Notes: generated from the letters alone by a model not told the origin. A stretch of DNA of 42,961 nucleotides from Clostridia bacterium (GCA_016293975.1 JAEDCW010000006.1:1-42961), one strand, 5' to 3'. Positions 16,681 through 25,588 are shown, counted from the first letter of the stretch. Translations and numbers: made by a program.

Positions 16681-17588
16681 TTCTCACCCTCCGCTGCAGT
16701 GCGTCCGGCAATTCCCTTGATAAAGATTCCTTTCTCATCCCTGTCGATCAATATGTATCTGTCAAATAAACCTGCTTTAATTATTTCTGCTATTCCCGCC
16801 CTGTATCTTAGAGATTCAAAATCGTTACCGTGTGCGCTTGCGATGACCACAACCCCTGAAGTTAATGCATCCCGTATCGCTTCACAGTCACCGATTGTGC
16901 CGATTTCGTCGGTAATTATGATATCCGGAGACATTGTCCTTATCGTCAACAGTATTCCCTTCGCTTTCGGACAACCGTACAACACATCAGTTCTATTTCC
17001 TATCTCAAATTCCGGTATGCCATGTCTGCAGTCACACAGTTCCATACGCTCATCTATCACACATACCTTTTTGGGAAGTACACCAATCCCATCAGACACT
17101 CTGCGCGTTATATCTCTTAGAAGTGTGGTCTTGCCTGCCCCGGGAGGTGATACGATCAACGTTGATATCAAGTTGCCGTTACCATCTGTACAGTAATGTA
17201 GAATCTTTGATGCCGCATCCTTATGTTCGGATGCGATTCGTATGTTCATTCCGCTTATTTCACTAAAACGCTTCAGTTCGCCATTTTCACAAACGGCTTT
17301 TCCGACAAGTCCTACCCTGCATCCACAGTACGTTATATAACCCTGTCTCAGTTCGTTTTCATAAGCATAAACCGAGTTCTCACAAAGAGTTTGAACCAGT
17401 CTTTGACACTCATCAAAGCTGAGCACGCATTCCGGTATTATCATGTCCGTATCGGAAAACACGAGCTGTACCGGACGCCCTGCACGAATTCTTATCTCCT
17501 CCACAGCTTTTATATCTATCTGCGTAGGAAATGACTTTATCTGTACTTTTAAAAGCTTTGTGATTGCCTGTCGTCTGTCGTTTATCAT
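16668..17588 (-). CDS. spoIIIAA: Stage III sporulation protein AA, secretion-type ATPase
   Basis: SpoIIIAA is the ATPase that is thought to power the SpoIIIA channel. The 306 residues contain EIRIRAGRPV early, then QGYITYCGCRVGL, Walker A PPGAGKTT (148-155) and Walker B DIIITDEIG, typical of R3H/secretion-type P-loop ATPases. GGAGGG lies six bases before the ATG. It is the first gene of an eight-gene operon expressed in the mother cell; a SigE-like promoter precedes it. Confidence 0.95.
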   Translation of the reverse strand: MINDRRQAITKLLKVQIKSFPTQIDIKAVEEIRIRAGRPVQLVFSDTDMIIPECVLSFDECQRLVQTLCENSVYAYENELRQGYITYCGCRVGLVGKAVCENGELKRFSEISGMNIRIASEHKDAASKILHYCTDGNGNLISTLIVSPPGAGKTTLLRDITRRVSDGIGVLPKKVCVIDERMELCDCRHGIPEFEIGNRTDVLYGCPKAKGILLTIRTMSPDIIITDEIGTIGDCEAIRDALTSGVVVIASAHGNDFESLRYRAGIAEIIKAGLFDRYILIDRDEKGIFIKGIAGRTAAEGEKCII

Positions 17589-17607
17589 GGTAGACCCTCC
17601 ATGATAG

Positions 17608-17636
17608 ACTATATGTACTTACAACAGTTTATAGAC
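17608..17636 (-). promoter_or_regulatory. Candidate SigE promoter of the spoIIIA operon
   Basis: On the minus strand GTCTATA (17630-17636) and CATATAGT (17608-17615) are 14 bases apart, close to the SigE consensus (roughly KMATATT, 14-15 bases, CATACANT). It lies about 20 bases before spoIIIAA and just touches the stop codon of the upstream gene. No SigA-type element was seen there. Confidence 0.5.
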
Positions 17637-18220
17637 TAATGTGCATTCTTCGATTTGATTAATGCGGTGTTTTGCACGCTCTTTGTTATCCATCCGATTA
17701 AAGCACAGGTGCATATTGACAAGAGCTGAACAGTGAGTATAGAGCTTTTTTGCGTATTCAGTTCGCAAAAACCGTTGAAAACCAGACACAGGAGTTCGCT
17801 GAGCATAAGTCCAATCAGAGGAATAATCGATGAAATAAACAGCGCGCTAGACTTGTCTTTTTGACAAAGCGAACTTAATGCTCCTATTATGACAGATGAC
17901 GGAAGTATGGTACTCGTTGTACCAAATGCCCTCAGTGCACCGCCGTACAACAGCGACAGGATAACCACGACAAATGTCTTGCGAGGTATTTCATACAACA
18001 GTTTTGATCTTTTGGACAGTAAGAAAACAACCGTTATCGAACCGAGGTTTAATGATATCTCCTGAATTGGTGAGAGTGTGAATCGACTCATGCAAAAAGA
18101 TGCGACTATGAAAAAGCAGGCTTCGATTCTTGTGAACCCAAACCAAATCAAAACACCGTCTATCGTCCCGAACAGCGTCAAAACACCTAAACATAAGAGA
18201 ATCATCAAATCAAAACTCAT
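17636..18220 (-). CDS. Unrecognised multi-pass membrane protein upstream of spoIIIA
   Basis: This is a 194-residue, strongly hydrophobic protein with about five or six membrane segments (near 5-22, 32-44, 57-68, 81-100, 125-150 and 160-180) and a short basic tail ending KSKNAH. I do not recognise the family with confidence; the pattern LNLGSITVVFLL followed by ILPSSVIIGAL loosely resembles DUF1614-type proteins, but that is weak. No clear ribosome site precedes the ATG at 18220. It ends 47 bases before spoIIIAA and may be co-expressed, though the SigE-like promoter lies after it. A sporulation role is only suggested by position. Confidence 0.6.
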   Translation of the reverse strand: MSFDLMILLCLGVLTLFGTIDGVLIWFGFTRIEACFFIVASFCMSRFTLSPIQEISLNLGSITVVFLLSKRSKLLYEIPRKTFVVVILSLLYGGALRAFGTTSTILPSSVIIGALSSLCQKDKSSALFISSIIPLIGLMLSELLCLVFNGFCELNTQKSSILTVQLLSICTCALIGWITKSVQNTALIKSKNAH

Positions 18221-18275
18221 GAGTGTATTATTATCGAAATGTGTTCTTTATATGTGATAGTTAGGCAATGAATAA

Positions 18276-18315
18276 GGACGCCGTTTTCGGAGAATAACAT
18301 CCCCGTTCGGCATCC
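18276..18315 (-). terminator. Two-tier hairpin after pheT, probable terminator
   Basis: On the minus strand GGATGCCG pairs with CGGCGTCC (one wobble), and an inner CGGGGA pairs with TCTCCG across an AA/AAAA internal loop. It begins 21 bases after the pheT stop. The tail TTATTCATT is only moderately T-rich. It could be a terminator or a folded leader of the membrane gene that follows. Confidence 0.45.
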
Positions 18316-18335
18316 CTAAGCCTACACAATTGTTG

Positions 18336-20732
18336 CTATCTCAGTTTTGCTCCGAGCTTATTCTCAAGTCCTTCGATGATGTTCCTAACTGCGCCTTGTA
18401 TTTCGGCATCGGAAAGCGTATGGTCTTCCGCTCTCAGAGTGAACGAGAACGCCATACTCTTTTTGCCATCCCCTATTCCGGCACCTCTATAGACGTCAAA
18501 CAGCATTATATCGTCGACAATCGTTTCCGTTTCGGTATTCTTGATTACCGAAGTAATCTCACTGCAAGTCCGGCTCTCGTCTACCACTACCGCAATGTCC
18601 CTGTTTACTACAGGGAATTTGGGAAGCGCTTTGTAAGTCCTTGTTGCATTCGCCACAGCCATCAGCTTATTAACATCGAGCTCCGCCACGTACGCCTTAG
18701 TTCCCATGTCGTAGAACTTTAGCAGATCCGGATGAACCGTGCCGAACCGGCCTATTCTTTCGCCGCTAACATATATATCGGCTCTCTGTCCGGGCTGCAG
18801 ATAATTGTCCTTACCCTGGGTATATACCACATTCTCTATACCGAGCCTGTCAAGAAGCTCCTCAATTATACCCTTCATGGTGAAGAAACTCTCACCGTTT
18901 AACATGCACGATATTCCCAGCATCTTCTTTTCCTTGGGTAATACCTCATTGTCTATGTGGACGTTTCCGAGCTCGAAGAACCTGCCGTATCCCGACTTGC
19001 GGTTGTAATTCAGCGAAAGATTCTTCAGCAAAGAGGGTATCAACGTCGTGCGCATAAGGCTCTGGTCTTTACCGAACGGATTAAGGAGCTCTACCGCCTT
19101 CGTCCTTTCATCGTCTGCTGACAGTTTAAGAGCTTCAATGTCAGAAGGCGAAATGAAGTTATAGCTGTAAATCTCACACAAGCCCAACGCCACAAGCGTA
19201 TCTTTGATCTTGTCATCAAAGCAGAATGACTTCTCATTTTTGCCCAGAAACACATCTCCGCTCATAAGCGTACACGGGATGTGGTAGTAGCCGTGCAGTC
19301 TGGCAACTTCCTCAGCTATGTCCCAGTCGGATTCGATTCCGCTCTCGATATCTACACGGTAATGCGGAACATTTACAATCAACTTATTACTTTCGACGCG
19401 TGTCGCGATATTAATAGTCTCAAGGAGCTCCGCCATGTACTGTGGCGTAAGCTTCAGTCCGATTAGCTTGTTTATGTGGTCGGCATCAACCGTAATCGTT
19501 CTTTCCACAATGTCGGCGTTGCATACATCTATCATTCCGCCTACAACTCTGCCTGCACCAAGCATCTCAACCAGTTCGATTGCTCTATTGAGGGCAAGCA
19601 TTGCATTGACGGGTTCAACGCCCTTAATAAAGCGCGCCGCAGAATCCGTGACATGATGCAATTTCTTGGTTGTCGCGCGAATATTGCTTCCTTTGAATAC
19701 AGCCGATTCAAACAATGTCGCCTTCGTTTCCGATGTTATCTCCGAATTCTCGCCGCCCATGACACCGGCAATACCGACGCCCTTATTTGGGTCCGCAATC
19801 AGAAGCATATCTTCAGACATGATTCTCTCTTTTGAATCGAGCGTGACGACTTTTTCGCCTTCTGTTGCATTCCTTACAACAATGTGTCCGTCGCTGACAC
19901 AGGACAAGTCAAATGCGTGCATCGGCTGCCCGTACTCCACGAGAACGAGGTTCGTGATATCGACTATATTGTTTATGGGCCTGAGACCGACACTTCTGAG
20001 CTTTTTCTTCATCCATGCCGGTGACGGCTCGATTCTTAAGTCTGTAACGACCCTCGCGCAATACCTCGAGCACAGCTCCGTATTCATAACCGTCACCTGA
20101 GCATACTCGGAAACATCTCCAGTACCGTCGACATATTTAATCTCAGGCTCGACAAACTTCTGACCCAAAGCGGCCGCAGCTTCTCTGCACATGCCTATTA
20201 CGCTCTGGCAGTCTGCCCTGTTTGGTGTAAGCTCTATGTCAAATACTATAGAATCGAGGTCAAATGCCTCTTGTACACGCTGTCCATTTGGATGAACTTC
20301 GTTGAGTATGAGGACTTCATCACGGCTTGCGCCTTCGTAATCGGCATCAGTAAGACCTATCTCCTTGCCTCCGCAGAACATTCCTAAGCTCTCTACGCCA
20401 CGAAGCTTTGCAGGCTTAATCTCAAAGCCGTCGGCAAGCACCGCACCGCAAAGTGCGACGGGCACCTGGGCCCCCACCTTTACCAAAGTGGAGTTTGTTA
20501 CTATCTGTACAAGCTCGTCCTCACCGATGTCGACCTGACAAACTCGAAGCTTCTTTGCGTCGGGATGCGACTCTATGGACTTTATCGTGCATACGACCAC
20601 ATTCTTTATGTTCGGCATTTCATCTATAATTTCAGCAACTTCAAATCCGCGCCACATCAGCTTTTCTACAAATTCCTCGGGCGTTACATTGAAATCGACG
20701 TATTCCTTTAGCCATCTAAGCGGTAATCTCAT
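18336..20732 (-). CDS. pheT: Phenylalanine--tRNA ligase beta subunit
   Basis: PheT pairs with PheS in an alpha2-beta2 enzyme that charges tRNA-Phe. The 798 residues show the usual order: the opening MRLPLRWLKEYVDF, an N-terminal tRNA-binding OB domain (about 40-150), the B3/B4 editing domain, B5, a catalytic-like domain, and the C-terminal anticodon-binding FDX-ACB domain (FPVVNRDIAVVVDE). AGGAGG lies about nine bases before the ATG; the start is 12 bases after the pheS stop. Expression is governed by the T-box leader upstream of pheS. Confidence 0.97.
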   Translation of the reverse strand: MRLPLRWLKEYVDFNVTPEEFVEKLMWRGFEVAEIIDEMPNIKNVVVCTIKSIESHPDAKKLRVCQVDIGEDELVQIVTNSTLVKVGAQVPVALCGAVLADGFEIKPAKLRGVESLGMFCGGKEIGLTDADYEGASRDEVLILNEVHPNGQRVQEAFDLDSIVFDIELTPNRADCQSVIGMCREAAAALGQKFVEPEIKYVDGTGDVSEYAQVTVMNTELCSRYCARVVTDLRIEPSPAWMKKKLRSVGLRPINNIVDITNLVLVEYGQPMHAFDLSCVSDGHIVVRNATEGEKVVTLDSKERIMSEDMLLIADPNKGVGIAGVMGGENSEITSETKATLFESAVFKGSNIRATTKKLHHVTDSAARFIKGVEPVNAMLALNRAIELVEMLGAGRVVGGMIDVCNADIVERTITVDADHINKLIGLKLTPQYMAELLETINIATRVESNKLIVNVPHYRVDIESGIESDWDIAEEVARLHGYYHIPCTLMSGDVFLGKNEKSFCFDDKIKDTLVALGLCEIYSYNFISPSDIEALKLSADDERTKAVELLNPFGKDQSLMRTTLIPSLLKNLSLNYNRKSGYGRFFELGNVHIDNEVLPKEKKMLGISCMLNGESFFTMKGIIEELLDRLGIENVVYTQGKDNYLQPGQRADIYVSGERIGRFGTVHPDLLKFYDMGTKAYVAELDVNKLMAVANATRTYKALPKFPVVNRDIAVVVDESRTCSEITSVIKNTETETIVDDIMLFDVYRGAGIGDGKKSMAFSFTLRAEDHTLSDAEIQGAVRNIIEGLENKLGAKLR

Positions 20733-20744
20733 AAGCTTTACCTC

Positions 20745-21767
20745 CTAAAACTGTCTGAGAAAGCGGGCATCGCCTTCGTACAAATGTCTGATATCGTTGA
20801 TGCCGTATTTAAGGTTCGCCACTCTATCTATACCGACGCCCAACGCTATCGCCTTCCATTCGTGTGGATCGAGTCCACAATTCTCTATCTCGTGTGGGTT
20901 CGTTATGCCACAGCCCATAATTTCCAACCAACCCGTACCCTTACATACTCTGCAGCCTTTGCCTCCGCAAATAGTACACGATATATCGACCTCTCCGGAC
21001 GGTTCCGTGAACGGGAAGTAACTCGGACGAAGTCTTGACTTAACATCGTCTCCAAATACGGCTTTCACAAATGTATCGATGAGCCCCTTTAAATCACCAA
21101 AGTTAATATCTCTATCAACTACGAGTGCCTCCATCTGCATAAATACGGGGCTATGGCTCGCATCAACCTCATCTACTCTGAACACCTTGCCTGGAATCAG
21201 AATCCTGAAAGGAGGTTTGAGCGTCGTAAGTGCGCGAATCTCTCCAGGCGATGTGTGTGTGCGCAACAACACGTTATCGTTGATGTAGAACGTGTCCTGC
21301 ATATCTCTTGCGGGATGATCGGGCGGCAAATTGAGCATCGTAAAGTTATACTTCTCAAGCTCCACCTCAGGACTTGCAAATGTCGTAAACCCCATGCCTA
21401 TAAGCACGTCACGTATCTCTCTGTACGTTTTTGTCAACGGATGCAAATGACCAATAACCTGTGTCTTTACTCCGGGACAAGTTACATCGACAGACTCAGC
21501 TAAAAATGCCTTTTCCTGAGCTTCCTTTGCTATTACTGCGCGTCTTTGTGTAAACAAAGCCTCTATCTCCTGTTTTACGATATTGGCCTTCTTACCCATC
21601 TCCGCACGTTCTTCTTTTGATAACTGCGGCATTGAGCGAAGAATACCCGTAAGCTCGCCGTTTCTACCCAGAATGGCCACATAGAGTCGATCCAACGATT
21701 CAAGATCGTTTGCCGTGTCTATGCTTTCTATCGCACGAGCCTTGATTGCTTCAAGCGTAGCTTTCAT
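20745..21767 (-). CDS. pheS: Phenylalanine--tRNA ligase alpha subunit
   Basis: This is the catalytic subunit of class II PheRS, 340 residues. An N-terminal coiled coil (to about residue 80) is followed by the class II core: NLPPDHPARDMQDTFY, LLRTHTSPGEIRAL (motif 2 region) and GVGIDRVANLKYGIND (motif 3). A cysteine cluster, CTICGGKGCRVCKGTGW, sits before the glycine-rich GCGITNPHE segment. The start is the ATG at 21767 (MKATLEAIKA), with AGGAG five bases before it; the in-frame codons upstream belong to the leader. Confidence 0.96.
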   Translation of the reverse strand: MKATLEAIKARAIESIDTANDLESLDRLYVAILGRNGELTGILRSMPQLSKEERAEMGKKANIVKQEIEALFTQRRAVIAKEAQEKAFLAESVDVTCPGVKTQVIGHLHPLTKTYREIRDVLIGMGFTTFASPEVELEKYNFTMLNLPPDHPARDMQDTFYINDNVLLRTHTSPGEIRALTTLKPPFRILIPGKVFRVDEVDASHSPVFMQMEALVVDRDINFGDLKGLIDTFVKAVFGDDVKSRLRPSYFPFTEPSGEVDISCTICGGKGCRVCKGTGWLEIMGCGITNPHEIENCGLDPHEWKAIALGVGIDRVANLKYGINDIRHLYEGDARFLRQF

Positions 21768-21791
21768 AATACTCCTCCACATAAAAATTAT

Positions 21792-22027
21792 AAGCGCACA
21801 TCCCTAAAGGGACGAGTGCGCTTTGCCCGTGGTACCACCCAATTTCACTCTGCAATCACAGAGCCTCTAACGCTGTATCGGGCGTACCCGACGGCAACTA
21901 CACATTTTCACTTCACTGCCGTGACTCCGGAGAGAACAAATGGAGACCTTTGTGCAAGATGCTTTCAGCTATGCATCTCTCTCTTTGGCGACTTATAATC
22001 TCAACTTTCCCCTTCAACGTCTTATGT
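21792..22027 (-). promoter_or_regulatory. T-box leader of pheST, with antiterminator and terminator
   Basis: The transcript carries the T-box core GGGTGGTACCACGGGC (21825-21840). Its TGGT would pair with the ACCA end of uncharged tRNA. A terminator hairpin (AAGCGCAC/GTGCGCTT, 21792-21823) follows directly and ends in a T-rich run before pheS. About 130 bases upstream form stem I and other stems. A TTC (Phe) triplet at 21934-21936 is a candidate specifier. Low charged tRNA-Phe should favour the antiterminator and switch pheST on. The T-box is clear; the specifier assignment is tentative. Confidence 0.92.
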
Positions 22028-22033
22028 CGGCCA

Positions 22034-22062
22034 ATTCTATCATATATCCGACAGGTGCGCAA
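22034..22062 (-). promoter_or_regulatory. Promoter for the pheST T-box transcript
   Basis: On the minus strand TTGCGC (22057-22062) and TAGAAT (22034-22039) are 17 bases apart. This places the transcript start just before the first leader stem. Confidence 0.5.
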
Positions 22063-22082
22063 TACCTCCATCTTAATTTAAT

Positions 22083-22111
22083 TGTATTTCCACTTTTTCA
22101 GGTGGTATAAT
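22083..22111 (+). promoter_or_regulatory. SigA-type promoter for the beta-CASP RNase gene
   Basis: TTGTAT (22083-22088) and TATAAT (22106-22111) are 17 bases apart, 28 bases before the ATG. It is divergent from the pheST promoter. Confidence 0.65.
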
Positions 22112-22139
22112 CTGGAAAAAGAGTTGATTCGGAGGTAGT

Positions 22140-23768
22140 ATGAATATAAAGTTCTGTGGGGCTGCAAAAGCTGTTACGGGTTCCTGTCATCTTGTGGAAT
22201 GCAGTCATGGACGTTTTCTTGTGGATTGCGGTATGCGCCAGGGAGAGGACAAGAATAACGAGTATGGCGAGGATTCATTCCCCTTTGATCCTAAAACGAT
22301 AAATGCTGTCTTGCTTACCCATGCGCACATAGATCACAGCGGTCTCCTGCCGCTATTGGTGAAGCAGGGCTTTAACGGAAGTATACTCGCAACAAAAGCA
22401 ACTGCCAGATTGTGCACTGTTATGCTTCCCGACAGCGCAAAGATTCAAGAATCAGACGCAAAAGCGGAAAACAGAAGACGCATCCGATCCGGAAAGCCCG
22501 AAATCGAGCCCCTGTATACCCTGCAAGATGCAAACAAAGCCCTGTCGATGTTCAGCTCCGTCGATTATGACGTAACAGCCCAGCTAATGGACGGTGTTGT
22601 CGTATGCTTCAAGGACAGCGGTCACCTGTTGGGTTCGTCGAGTATCGAGGTGTGGATAAAAGAAGCAGACAGGACCGTAAAGTTGCTGTTCTCCGGCGAC
22701 ATAGGCCGTAAGGATCGCCCGATTATTCGCGACCCCGAGTATGTCGATCAAGCCGACTATGTGATTATGGAGTCCACATACGGAGACAGAGACCATTCAT
22801 TGTTTTCTTCCGAAGCCAAACGCAAGCAGTTTGCGGACTGTCTTAAATCCGCCATTGCTCGCGGCGGAAATATAATCATCCCGAGCTTTGCAGTCGGGCG
22901 CACACAGGAACTCCTTTACTACATAAAGTCCTTTCTGGGCGATAATTCCGTGCCTGGTCTCGAAAGCATCCCGGTATATGTCGATAGTCCGCTTGCAATC
23001 GAGGCAACGAGAATCTACGAGCGGTCTGTCGCAGGCTTCTTTGACGAGGATGCACAAGAGTTATCTGCCGGTGGTTCGGCATTTGACTTCCCCACACTGC
23101 ATATCTCTCAGTCCACAGACGACAGCAAGCTGATTAACGTAACTCCCGGACAGAAGATCATCATCTCTTCTTCAGGTATGTGTGAAGCCGGCAGAATTCG
23201 TCATCATCTAAAACACAATCTTTATAACAACAATGTCACCGTCCTCTTCCCCGGTTATCAAGCGGTCGGAACACTCGGAAGAATGTTAGTTGACGGCGCA
23301 AAGACTGTTCGAATGTTCGGAGAAACTATAACAGTCCGCGCAAATATCGAACAGCTTACAGAATTCTCAGGACACGCTGGAAAGAGTGAGCTCATTGAAT
23401 GGATATCTGCATTAAAAACCAAGCCTGAATGCGTGTTCCTTGTACACGGTGAGGACGAAGCCCTAAATTCACTTGAGAAGGCGTTAAGTTCATTGGGATT
23501 TAACGTGACTATACCGGCATTAGCCTCCACATATGAGCTTGGCAGAAGCGAAATAAAGAATGTAAGTGTACAAACTCCCGAGCTTGGGATTCCAAATATC
23601 CGCGCAACAAGGCGTGATGCAGTCATATCCGAGCAGCTTACAAACATAGCCGAGCTTATCGAATCGGTTAAGGATAGGCATTCTCCGGATATTGAACTTA
23701 AGATTGAGCTTATGAGTGACGAGCTTAAGGCATTTGTCGAACGCTGGGAGAAGACGTTGACAAAGTAG
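22140..23768 (+). CDS. MBL-fold beta-CASP RNA-processing metallohydrolase
   Basis: This 542-residue protein belongs to the CPSF/RNase J-like group of metallo-beta-lactamases that cut RNA with two zinc ions. Metal-binding motifs in order: HAHIDHSG (61-68), DSGHLLGSS (159-167), SGDIGR (185-190), ESTYGDRDH (211-219), then the beta-CASP insert (IIIPSFAVGRTQELLYYI), SSSGMCEAGR, and the C-terminal EFSGHAGKSEL and VHGE. It is not RNase J itself, lacking that family's long C-terminal region; exact RNA targets are unknown. GGAGG precedes the ATG by four bases. It is a single-gene unit between divergent pheST and tRNA-Pro. Confidence 0.88.
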   Translation: MNIKFCGAAKAVTGSCHLVECSHGRFLVDCGMRQGEDKNNEYGEDSFPFDPKTINAVLLTHAHIDHSGLLPLLVKQGFNGSILATKATARLCTVMLPDSAKIQESDAKAENRRRIRSGKPEIEPLYTLQDANKALSMFSSVDYDVTAQLMDGVVVCFKDSGHLLGSSSIEVWIKEADRTVKLLFSGDIGRKDRPIIRDPEYVDQADYVIMESTYGDRDHSLFSSEAKRKQFADCLKSAIARGGNIIIPSFAVGRTQELLYYIKSFLGDNSVPGLESIPVYVDSPLAIEATRIYERSVAGFFDEDAQELSAGGSAFDFPTLHISQSTDDSKLINVTPGQKIIISSSGMCEAGRIRHHLKHNLYNNNVTVLFPGYQAVGTLGRMLVDGAKTVRMFGETITVRANIEQLTEFSGHAGKSELIEWISALKTKPECVFLVHGEDEALNSLEKALSSLGFNVTIPALASTYELGRSEIKNVSVQTPELGIPNIRATRRDAVISEQLTNIAELIESVKDRHSPDIELKIELMSDELKAFVERWEKTLTK

Positions 23769-23788
23769 AAGAATATATCAAAACACTG

Positions 23789-23817
23789 TTGACAGAACAC
23801 ATTCAAGGTGCTACAAT
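23789..23817 (+). promoter_or_regulatory. Promoter of tRNA-Pro
   Basis: A perfect TTGACA (23789-23794) and TACAAT (23812-23817) are 17 bases apart. The tRNA begins 22 bases after the -10 element. Confidence 0.75.
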
Positions 23818-23838
23818 ACATCACGTTGTTGAACGCAA

Positions 23839-23915
23839 CTGGGTGTGGCGCAGTTTGGTAGCGTGCTTGAATGGGGTTCAAGAGGCCGGAAGTTCGAATC
23901 TTCTCACCCAGACCA
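23839..23915 (+). tRNA. tRNA-Pro, anticodon GGG
   Basis: This is a complete cloverleaf of 77 bases, with CCA encoded in the genome. The acceptor stem is CTGGGTG/CACCCAG with discriminator A. The D arm is GGCGCAGTTTGGTAGCG. The anticodon stem CTTGA/TCAAG holds the loop ATGGGGT, giving anticodon GGG with G at position 37, as expected for proline. The T arm contains TTCGAAT. It reads codons CCC and CCU. Confidence 0.95.
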
Positions 23916-23917
23916 CA

Positions 23918-23958
23918 AAAGTGTGTAACCGTTGATACAAATGGGTACGCACTTTTTT
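23918..23958 (+). terminator. Intrinsic terminator of tRNA-Pro
   Basis: Arms AAAGTGTGTAACC and GGGTACGCACTTT pair (one wobble and one bulge) and are followed by a T6 run. It begins three bases after the tRNA CCA end. Confidence 0.8.
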
Positions 23959-24174
23959 CTACTGAAAAAGCCTTAGAAATCAAAGAGCTCTGGCAACATA
24001 GGGTTCAAATCAGCCTTATCGCTGTCAAGACTCTTTGCATTAGGGCAAATCATATACCAAATGAACCCCCTCACAAAGAATAATCTGATTGTACGGGTAA
24101 AAATCTGAAAGTACAGAGGAAAATTTGAGGGTTTACACATGGGTTTAGGGTGCCAACATCCACCTTGGCATTGC

Positions 24175-24982
24175 TCAGATAATGAAACTGTTTCGAAACC
24201 ACGGTCCGGAAAAGTTTTCAACAGGTACAAATAATCCTCCGCTATCCCGAGGCAGCTCGGCAATACTGCCGGTGATGACTGCTAAGGTATCGCTGTCGCC
24301 ACCGAGAGAGATAGCATTGCGGATGGCGTCCTCGAAGTCCATGCTTTCCATGAATGCAATAATAGCTTGTGGAACGGTGTCCTGGCAAGTCTCGTTGAAC
24401 CGATAGGTGGGACGAATCCCGTCCAATGTCATGGACAGGTCGTAGCCATATTCCTGCTCGATATGCTCTTTCATGCGGTTATTGATGGGAGCTTCGTAAT
24501 CACCACAATAGCCACCGAAATAATAGCGACAAAGGAAAACCGCATCCGCAGTTGCCATAGCACCCTTGATGCCCTCCGGGTAGTTATTAGTCACTTCGGC
24601 AGACAACCTTGCCCTGGCTCTATCGTCGCAGGGCCACATTCCTGTTCTGGCGGAAAATTCACAGTCCATTGCCCAGGCCAAGGCGAAACACTCATATCCG
24701 ATCCATTACCGAAGCTGTTATACGGCTCACGGTTATTGGAAATAAGGCATGCACCAAATCTACCGCCGTACCCGACATCCGGGTACATCCGGCCATATTT
24801 CTTCGTGGCATCGATGAAGTCATCCCGCTGGTCACCATTAATGATGGCTTCTGTTACAGCACAGGTCATAACGGTGTCATCCGTAAAGAACATTCGTCTC
24901 GAAACAGCGGGAAGTCCTTGGTTTTAATATTGTGCCACTCGTAGACAGAACCTAAAATGTCGCCGACTATTGTTCCCATCAT
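24175..24982 (-). pseudogene. ADP-ribosylglycohydrolase, broken by at least two frameshifts
   Basis: Intact relatives remove ADP-ribose from proteins or small molecules using two metal ions. The pieces are in order on the minus strand. An opening MMGTIVGDILGSVYEW (from 24982) changes frame near 24890 before FFTDDTVMTCAV, the first metal-binding motif. A second change near 24690 falls in the VSP...AWAMDCEF segment. The third piece carries SAEVTNNYPEGIKGA and GGDSDTLAVITGSIAE. A third shift near 24260 probably also occurs, since GIAEDYLYLLKTF in another frame resembles the family's tail. Each change fits loss of one or two bases. The start overlaps the stop of the von Willebrand gene (ATGA), so the two were once a coupled operon. 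Confidence 0.82.
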
Positions 24983-25588
24983 CTGCGTCCATCCCTATTC
25001 TTCATGTCCTTTCTGATTTCATCCAAGCAAGCTTCTGAAACAGTGCCGCACGCACGGAATGTCGATACCGTCTCGCTCATCATGCGGAAATTCAACTCCG
25101 TGCCTTTGCCGTCTGGCAGTCTCCACGACATCAATGTTCGCTCCCAGGAAATTGAACTCCCAATCATAACATTCCTTCTGACGTTTAATCATCTTTTTGA
25201 CTTGCATTGCCGAGTACTGTCGACTGGCATGTTCCTCGCCATCAGTTATGATAACAAACATTACCTTTTTCGCACGGTAATTCGCTGCCGTGTTTTTCTG
25301 CGCCGTGTCTATCTTGTGGATGGTCTTACCGATAGCATCCAGCAATGCTGTTGAGCCACCTACGGAGTATTCCTTCTCGGTAATAGGTCTGATTGCCCTA
25401 ATGTCAGTACGATCATGGAGCAGTTCGTAGCGGTTGTCAAAGAGCACTGTAGTAATGATATACTCGCCATCCACTTTGAGCTGCTGCTCCAGCATGGAAT
25501 TATAGCCGCCTATGGTGTCCTTCTCCAAACCACACATTGAGCCGCTTTTATCGATAATGAATACCAATTCCGTTAGATTCTTTTTCAT
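24979..25588 (-). pseudogene. von Willebrand factor A domain protein, internal out-of-frame deletion
   Basis: The N-terminal part is intact from ATG 25588 (AGGAGG nine bases upstream): MKKNLTELVFIIDKSGSM with the MIDAS DxSGS motif, DTIGGYNSMLE, GGSTALLDAIGKT and FVIITDGEEHASR. After GANIDVVETA the frame is lost. The expected C-terminus resumes in another frame (DGKGTELNFRMMSETV to DGRR, stop at 24979-24981). About 14 residues usually found between these points are missing, so a deletion of roughly 40-45 bases is likely at about 25125. The closest family I know is small cytosolic VWA proteins of Firmicutes with no assigned role. It pairs with the ADP-ribosylglycohydrolase gene. Confidence 0.82.

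Noticed and set aside
23258..23983. Minus-strand open frame of 241 codons across the RNase gene, the tRNA and beyond
   Set aside because: It crosses tRNA-Pro and its promoter on the opposite strand and is antisense to a conserved metallohydrolase.
24000..24030. GGGTTCAAATC resembling a tRNA T arm, a possible second attachment site or tRNA remnant
   Set aside because: No acceptor or anticodon stem pairs around it and it does not repeat the tRNA-Pro 3' end.
23973..24174. Minus-strand reading frame ending MLPELFDF just past the tRNA terminator
   Set aside because: The frame continues from the broken ADP-ribosylglycohydrolase and has no independent start; I could not match the end to any family, so I do not call a gene.
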